This document shows, in pieces, positions 34,192 through 43,100 of a stretch of 64,000 nt of DNA (positions are counted from its first letter, which is position 1; every line of letters starts with the position of its first letter). The translations under genes and the position numbers were made by a program. Below the pieces are notes generated by a model that saw only the letters and a program-made list of their open reading frames with translations, was not told the DNA's origin and did no database searches. The stretch covers positions 6,535,906-6,599,905 of the forward strand of contig JARUPZ010000019.1 of the NCBI GenBank assembly GCA_031213475.1, given 5' to 3'. This DNA is from Nereocystis luetkeana (lineage: Eukaryota > Sar > Phaeophyceae > Laminariales > Laminariaceae).

Positions 34192-37100
34192 ATTTCTCGC
34201 TTTCCTGACGGTTAACAACACGGGTGCTACGGGGGGGAAGGAGAAAGGGGAAGGGTGGTGTGCGCATGAGAACGCTGGTGCCTCGCTGTTGCGGACGGCA
34301 ATACGCCCGAGGAGGAGGAGGAGGAGGAGCTGGCTGCCTGTGCGCGGGCTGGGGGTCAATCGACAATAAGGGAAGGAAGGAGACAAAGGATATGACTGCT
34401 TTATATTTGCTTCTTTTTTGTTTCGTTTTGTTTTGTTTTGTTTTTGTTTTTCTCGTTTGGGGACGACGCAGGCAGCGCAAGCATGTCTATAGGTGCCTGC
34501 TCCGAAGTGGGATCCGCAAGTGCCTGCCCTTCGAGCTTAGCACCAGCCCCCCCCCCCCTTGTCTCCCGTCGTTTTAAGTCGCTGTTTCCGCATACCTCTC
34601 GTTCGCCCCCCCCGCCCCCCCCCCCCGCCCTCTCTGGCCCATTGAGTCTATCGCCGCCGCGGCCGCTGGTGCCACTGCTGAGACCACCGTGTACCCGGAA
34701 TACCGCAGTTCCCTCCCCTTTTTTTTGGTTCCGACTAGGTGGTGTTTTTTTTTTTTTCGGTCGTTTTATTTTTTCGCGGACTGGTCGTTTTTTCCTTCGT
34801 TTTTTCCTTCGTTTTTTTTTTTTCGTTCTTAACCGTTTTTGTCTCGTGTTTCCTGACCGTTTTTTTGTTCCACGTCGGACCCTTTTTTTTTTTTTTTTTT
34901 TTTCTGTTCCTGACCTTTTGCGTTTTTGGTCGTGGTCTTTCCCCTCCCCCCCTCCCAGTTTTTTTGTTCCGACTCATGTTTTTTTTTTTTCTTGCCCGGT
35001 TTTTTTGTTACCTAACCGGTTTTATTGTTTGTTTTTTTACCGCGGCTGGGTAGTTTTCATTGCCGTATTTTTGTGTTCCTCGGACCGGACCGGACCGGAC
35101 CGGACCGGACCGGACCGGACCGTACCGTACCGGACCCGGCCGCTTTCTTGATTTTTTTTTCTCCTGACCCACCCACCTGACGTTTTTCGTGTTCGTGTCG
35201 CGGTGTCTCTTCGTGGTTTGTTCGTGGGGGGTGTAACGAACAGTCTCTCCGCGGGGGCAGGATGAACGCGGCGATCACGGACCCTGTATGCCTCCTTACG
35301 GTGGGAAACACCTCCAGCATCACGCAGCCGACGCAGAGCGGCCCGGAACCTGTGTGGGACCAGTGCTTCGACTTTCCGGTAAGTTTTTTCTCCTTCGCGG
35401 TCGTTTTTTTTTTTTTTTTTTTTTTTTTTTCCTCCCGATGATGTGATGACTTTAAGTTGCGCTTGCATTTTTTTTTTTCCTCTTGAATTATTTTTTTGGT
35501 TTTCTTGTAAACTTTCACTTTTCGCTTGCGTTTGTTTCTTGTTTGTTCTATATCTTCGTTTTGTGTGGTGCGTGATATTCCGCCGCTTTTTTTTCTGGAT
35601 AGTCGTACCGCAACATCGCTGTGTATATACGAGGGAGTGGTGAATTGGCCTACTGCGTGGCTTTGCATGGTGCATGGGCCCGTTCAGGACTTCAGTCAGT
35701 CCCGTTTTGGGGACGGCCTATTCAGGATTTGAGTGGTTCTGTCCCAAAAGAATGGGGCTGCAGTTTCCCCTATTTACGGGGGACCATGCTGGTAGTAAAT
35801 AGGACCAAGTATTGTTCCATAAAAATATGGAAATATACCAGGTATAGGTTTTTGTGTGTACCGTAGACCCTATTTACTTATTATCCCCCGTAAATGTAAG
35901 TGTTGAGACGTATGTATGTATTTTGTGCGTACGTACGTCGGGGCAGTGTCTCTCGGTTTTTTGAGGTTGTATGTATGTATTTTGTGCGTACGTACGTCGG
36001 GGTAGTGTCTCTCGGCTTTTGAGGTTGGGCGTGGTTTTGAGAGCTTGAGAGGAGCGCCGCTTGCGGCTTGGCTTGGCTTGGTGTGTGGGACCGAATAACT
36101 CGCTTCGAGCCGGACGAGGTGGAACCGGACTACTTTCGGCGGAAACAAGAAAAAAAAAAACGACGCTGACGACGCCGACGACGCCGATGACGCCGACGAG
36201 CAAAAAAAAAAAAAACACGGCACAACAGAAACGAAATCGAAGAAACGAAATCGAGAACGAAAAAAAAAAAGCGTCGGAACGAAAAGGAACTATCAATAAT
36301 ATCATAAAACGAAACAAGAACGAGCGAAGAACGGACGAACCAAAAAATTGAGCGGAACAGGGGGGGGCGGGGGGGGGGGGGGGGACGAAACCATGATCCT
36401 CAGGCGCGAGAAATGAGAAAACAGTACGTAGTACGAAACGGGAATGATTATAAAAGCGAACCAAGAAGGGAAGCGTGTCGAAAGGGATGGAAACGAAGCG
36501 AAATAATTGCGTTGGAAGACGAAGCGGCTGCGACCGGGCGGGGGTGCCGGGCAGGACGCAAGAGGCATGAGGGGTTGGTTGTCTTGCTGTCCGTAAGGCT
36601 GTCCGTAAGGCGTGTGCGCCCCGCTCCCTCCACCCGCCGTGAATTGTGTGTCTTGAGTGAGGTCGCTGCCAGAGCAGATGTGCCAGGTTTGCTTGCTTGA
36701 TTTTGTGTCCTGCGTGTCCCCTGTGTGTGGAGTAGTGTGGTGTCGGCCGCAGCGACAAGTGAGAGTGAAGCAGCTGGCCCTCCTACTGTTGGTAGGCTCT
36801 GTTTATAGGGGGCGGGGGGGGGGGTGCTCGATAGGAGAGATGTACTCGATCTCATGCATGGCCGTAGTCGTATGACCATAGGGGGGTGGGAGTGGGGAGG
36901 GGGGGGTACTCGTTCGTTACTTGCCTTGAGTCATTTGACCATTGACCACGCATCTCTTTCGAGACCGTGCACCGTTCCTACTCCTATGAGAGACACCTCC
37001 AACAATTGGCCGCTTGTTACGTTTTTTTTTGCTAGTTATATCCCCTTCCTGTTTCGCCGCCTGTGGCCACCCTCTACTGTAACTCCTAGGGTAGCGATCG

Positions 37101-40100
37101 TTTTCTCCCTGCTACCAGGTATCTATTAAGAGTGCACCAATCCCCTACATGTCGCATTCCTCTATTTCCCCCATCTCCTCTTCCAACACATCCCGTTCCT
37201 CCTTGTACATTTCACATTCTCCTATTACGTGAGTTCTACTCTCTATTGCTTTGCCGCACGGGCACCTACATCTGTGCACCTACTTGCTCCTCCTCCCGGC
37301 TACTGGTATACCTCTGTCTTCTTTCTGGCAGGTCCAGGTCACCTACAGTGGACGAAATTCGCAGTTTCAGCGTTCATTTTGGCGAAGTCTATTGGCCGGG
37401 GGGGGGCTTGATTACGTACAGAGTGCGCCTCTCCGGCGCCACGCCACGCCTTTGCCTCAATGCCCGCTCCCACCCCCGCCTTCACCTTCTCCCCCCAACC
37501 CTTTACTCCGTCTCGGAAGGGATGCGTGGTCAATGGTCAAATTACTATGGCAAGCAACAAATGAGTACGACCCCTCCTCCCCCAACGCAATTCATTGGGG
37601 CTGTCATCCATGTGCAAGTCCGCCCAAAAAACAAAAGCGATTATTTGGTAGGATGCAGCTCACCCTTCATGCGACTCGCCGGACACCTCACGGCGCTTGG
37701 TGCAAGCAATGTTTATGCCCGGTCGGTGAAGACCCTACGTGCTCCGTCGCGACGTTCTTGTAGGGATGCGAGGGTCTTATGGTCATACGACTACGGCTAC
37801 GGCCATACATGAGATCGAGTGCACCCCCCCCCCCCCCCCCCCCCCTCCCCGTTCCCCGAACACGTACCTCACGGCGCTTGGCGCTGAGTGCAAGTAATGG
37901 TGTATGCCTGGTCGGTGAAAACCCGACGTGCTCCATGCCGGCATCGCAGGGATGTGAGGGCCTATGGTCATAATGTACGACTACGGCCATGCATGGCATG
38001 AGTACACCCCTCGCCCAACCTGGAATTAAAAAAGAAGACAGAAGAAGTGGTGGTGTCGCTTTTTGTTTTTTCGAACACCCTCTCCCTGCCTGACATACTA
38101 CATATTTTTGCGTGAACCTGGGACGTGCAGGTTCAGAGCGAGCACGGCAACAGCCTCAAGCTGACGTGCTATCAGGAGGAGGTAGGGGGAAAGACACTCA
38201 TCGGAGAAGGTTCCATCAAGGTTGCGGAGACGGGACCGGAGGGGTCGTGGGTTCCTATTACGGACGACCGGAGGGTGAGTTGTTCGCGTTTTTGTTGTTT
38301 TTGTTTTTGTTTTTGTTTTCTTTTGTTTTCTTTTGTTTTCTTTTGTTTTATTTTGTTTTCTTGTTTTTTTTGTTTCCTGTACGGTAGAAGCCGTATGTTG
38401 ATGTGCTTGTAGATTTTGAGTTTTTTTTTTGGGGGGCGGGGGTTGGGGATTTGGATTTTTTTTTTTTGGAATTTCTGCAGACTAGAGATCTAAAGTTCTA
38501 GAGATCTAACTCAACCCCACCCCACCCCACTTCACCTCAACCCATCCCATCCCACCCGGCCCCGCTGCGCACCACACCACACCACCCCATACACCCCACA
38601 CCGCCCCATCCCTCCCGACCCGACTGCCGAATGTTTTTTTTTCCTTGCACCCCCCCCCGCCCCCCCCCCCCCCCCCCCCCTCCCTCCGGATCAGGCTGTC
38701 ACGGGCCATGTCCTCATTCACTGCACCTTCAAGGGCCCGCGAACTCCGAAGCCGGTGTCGGGCGTTTCTCGCGGCTTGCCGTTTCCTATGGGCGATGATG
38801 ACATCGATATGGAGGATGATTCGGAGCATTCGCTCCCGGTATTGCACTGGCTCCAGGTTAGCGTGCGAAGTGGGAAACTGAGTTGTAGCTGTGTTGGTCG
38901 TGTGGGATGTGTTGGTGGGACTTGGTCGAGTTGAGCGGAGGGAGGATCGTGGTAGTGGTGGGGGAGGGGGTGGCGGTGGCGGTGGTGGTGGTGGTGTTGT
39001 TGTTGGTGGTGGTGGTGGTGGTGGTGGTGGTGGTGGTGGTGGTGATGTTGTTGTTGTTGGTGGTGGTGGTGGTGGTGTTGTTGCTGTTGCTGGTGTTGTG
39101 TCGGCGCTGCTGTTGCTTTGTGATGTTGCTGTTGCGGCTGTTGCTGTTGCAGCGGAGAGCCTCCTCCCTCCTGTTTCCCCTCATTCCTCGCTGACCTCCC
39201 TCCCTCCCTCCCTGACGTCCCTCCCTGACGTCCCTCCCTCCCTCCCTGACGTCCCTCCCTCCCTCCCTGACGTCCCTCCCTCCCTCCCTGGTGTCCTTCT
39301 CTACCGCACCGCAATCGATCGCTTGTCTTCGTTTCCATGTACCGCGGTGACGACGGCGGTGGGTGAAGGAGAAAGCGTGGCTGCTGTACGTGGTGCTGCT
39401 GCTGGCGAGTGTGCTGTACCGCTTCGTGCTCTCCAGGGGGTTCTCGGGGGACCCCATCTCGCTGCGCCCGGGAGCGCCCACGGGCAACAACGTGTCCAAG
39501 CGCTCGGACACGCACTACATCACGCTGCAGAGTGAGTGATAAGAGTAGCTCTCTGTGAACATAAGGCATGTACTGCTGTAGCTCTCTTGTAAGATGCCTG
39601 ATTGGGTACAGGCCGGTTCGGTTCAAGCAAAAAAAAAAAAAAAAAAACACGCGTCAGCCATGAATGAATGCTGCATGCAATAAAGCTACTCGAATGCCAC
39701 ATATTTTAGTATCATGTCGACCGTAATAGACAGCAGGAGCGGGATGGCATACGTGGCCAGTTTTTTTTTTTTCATCAAGGGCCTAGGGCTGGCGCTGACG
39801 GCGAAGTTGTGACCCAACCAACCATAGGCCTTCAAAAAGGTCAACAATATGTCAGGCGTTTCCGTAGGAAGAAACTTTTTCTTTTCGTTTGTTTTTTTCT
39901 GAACGAAACGGTTCTAGGTACTCCAAGGCATGTCTATAGAAACATCTTGCGCGAAAAGTTCGAAGATTGGCCGAGTAGGATCAATACCAAGCGAAAATTA
40001 AAATTACCGCTAAGAATCGATTCCGTACTGAAACCAAGTAATTTTAAAAACGGTAAAATCCACGTTTTTTTTCCCCGCACGAAAGCTCTCAGACGAAGTT

Positions 40101-43100
40101 CGCGCGGTCTTTTCGAATTGGACCCTCAAACTTCGCACACATCTTCCTTGCCGTTACGCAGAGGGGTGGTCGGAGAGGGTGCAGGTTTGTTTGTTTTTTT
40201 TGTTCGCTGGATACCCGGGGTTCCAGAAAGCCCAATATTTATTCAGAAATAAACCGAAGAGCCCAGATAATTGGCGGGAAAAAAAACAAAAAAACTTGGC
40301 CTAAGGGCATGGAAGGTGTGTGCGAAGTTCGAAGTTTCAGGGTCTAAACTGAAAAAAAACAAAAAATTGCGTGAATTTCGTTCTGATCTCAGAAACCGTT
40401 TCTGGCGGAATCCCTGGACCAGCTCGGGGCTCTCTTTTGATATATAGGGCACCAGGTGTTTCATAAAATTACGAAAACTCGTCGGGTGTGAGTTGGACTG
40501 ATTAAGTAGTTGGTAACTCAAGTTGGCAAGCTGCGTAACACGCCTGTTCTATATTTCGTTTGTGCTGTGGGGGTCGTGCACAGTTGATGATGTGTTTATC
40601 TTGGATTTACTACTAATAATGTTTTTTTTTACAAGCGGTGTGATAAGCCGTTCACCGGGTATTTATAGAGCTCTCCTGCATGATGGGGTAGGTATCTCAT
40701 GATATGCGGTATAGCTCTCTGATCTGGGGCGGCTTTCTTTTAGCCCCTTAGGGACTCCAACCATGTACGTACGTACGTACGTACGTATGGCGGCGACCCC
40801 CCGAACAATGGCTGGGTAACTTTTGTTGCTATCAACCATCTATCTATGCGAGCAGCAGTACGGGCGGATGATCATGCTGCGCCCATACGTGTGCGGTTAC
40901 CACTCCTAGCATTCAATCATTGTCACTCAGACACCAACCATTGTTACTCGGACAAGCCCCCCCCCCCCCCCCCACCACCAATGACTGCATGAGCTAGACA
41001 ACCAGACGGCGATGAGCGAACGAAGGTGTTTCCTCAAGTGTGTTTTTGTCTTGTTTGTTTGTTCCTTTGTTTGTTTGATGGATTGTTTGTTTCTTTGTTT
41101 CTTTGTTTTTTGTTTTGTTTTTTCCTTTGCTCAATCGCAGAGGATGGAAACCTTGTGCTCCGGGAGGGGAAGCCCGGAGATCCTGTCGGAACGGCCCCGC
41201 TCTGGGAGAGTGGCAGAGTGGACGCGAAGAAGGTGCGGGATAAAGACGGATGCCCTTGATGTCCTCATGTCCTGATGCTATTACACGGGGGTTCATAGTT
41301 AATAGGACCTATGGTCTACACAAAAATCTATATATTGACCTATTTTTACTCACAATATTTGGTCCTATTAACTATGGTCCCCCGTAATAGGATGTTATTT
41401 TTTTTAAATGTTTTTATGTAACAGTGACACGTCTGCCACGTCAGGGGTAACGGTGTCCTCACTTGAAGAGCGTTACGCCTCTTCTCAGTACTACATACAG
41501 TACCTGAAGTAGCCCCAAATCTGACTTCTTGATATAATATGGTGTATGTACCTGGTGGGTAGGCTTAGTCATAACCCTTTTTAGGCGAAGCCTTTTTAGT
41601 GCTTCGCTGTGCATGTACCTAAAATTTGATTCTAGTCTCCCGAGTGTTTTGTTCCCACAGTGGGAGTGCGGTCTTTTAACCCTTTTAGGACGGGAGTCCC
41701 GTTTTGGGGGGCAAATTACTTGAAATTGGAGTGCTTTGTCCCCAGAATGAGACTGCAGTTCTAAAAGGGTTCGATAGTCCCATGAGGAATCAATCGATCC
41801 CATGTTCTATCAATAAATAGTACCACTCTGTCCCATAACATAAGAGCCGGTTTTACAATAATTGTTAAACCAAACGGTGCTTATATTTCGGGACAGAGTG
41901 GTAGGTGCTAACGAATACTATTACGGGGGACCATAGTGAAAAGGACCTGCGGTACAAGCGAAAACCTATATATTTACCTACTTTTACTATTACGGGGGAC
42001 CATAGTTATCAGGACCAAATATTGCGAGTAAAAATGGTTAAATATCTAGGTTTTTATGTATACCATAGGTCCTATTAACTATGGTCCCCCGTACTAGCAA
42101 TATTTGGTCCAATTTTCTACCAGGTATGCCCCCCGTAATACAGTAATTTGCGACCCAATGCTTTGGGAAGAGCGTGGCGGAATATAATACCACCACACTG
42201 GGATAGAAAAGAGAGGCACGTGCGTAATTATTTATTTTCCGAATTTCGGGCAGACGAAATTATATGTCTAATCCTTTCAAAGCAAGCTGCCTAGATTTCG
42301 ACCCCCCTAAACAGGACTGCAGTGCATTGTTGGGCAATTTTTCAGTGCCCTCAAGGAGCCCCCCCCCCCCCCCCCCCCTCTCCCGCCTGGTTGGTGAAAA
42401 CCCTTCATGCTCCGTCCCGGCATTGTAGGGATGCGAGGGTCTATGGTCATACGACTACGGCCATGCATGAGATCGAGCACGTCTCTCCTATCGAGTACAC
42501 CCCCCCCCCCTGCTCCCTCCCCGTCAGTCACAAATGGTTCGGCCAGAAAGTGCTTTATACGAGGGGACTATTTCACAGGGGGACATGAACTATTAATAGC
42601 GATCAGGACCAAATATGCTTCAGAAGAATACTGGAATTTATGGTCGTTTTTTTTGTTGTTGTATAAGATGGGTCGTGATTGCTATACGTATGGTGTCCCC
42701 CGTACTACTCCTATTACGTGTCGTGTCACGGGCCAGGAGGTCGCGTCAAGGCCTCTTTTTACCTCAATATAGTAGTTTCAGTGTAGCGGTCAGTCAAAGG
42801 AGTCTTGGGCAAGTCACGGTCAGTCAATAGTCTTGGTGGCGGTCAGTCGAGGGAGTCTTGGTGGCGGTCAGTCAAGCGAGTCTTGGTGGCGGTCAGTCAA
42901 GGGAGTCTTGGTGGCGGTCAGTCAAGGGAGTCTTCGTGACCGTCAGTCAAGGGAGTCTTGGTGGCGGTCAGTCAAACGAGTCTTGGGGCCGGTCAGTCAA
43001 GACGTCAAACCGCGAAATCTTAGGTAGTGATAGCTTCATTGGCGCGGGAAACTGGTGCGACAGTCGAGGGTAAAAGGCGAGACGCTGCTGACCGTGAGCG

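Noticed and set aside
38718-39650. His/Gln-rich 310-codon protein on the minus strand
   Set aside because: It is antisense to well-supported FYVE-C2 exons and to GGT/GTT repeats.
42785-43010. CRISPR array
   Set aside because: Units are contiguous with no unique spacers; it is a minisatellite in a eukaryotic intron.
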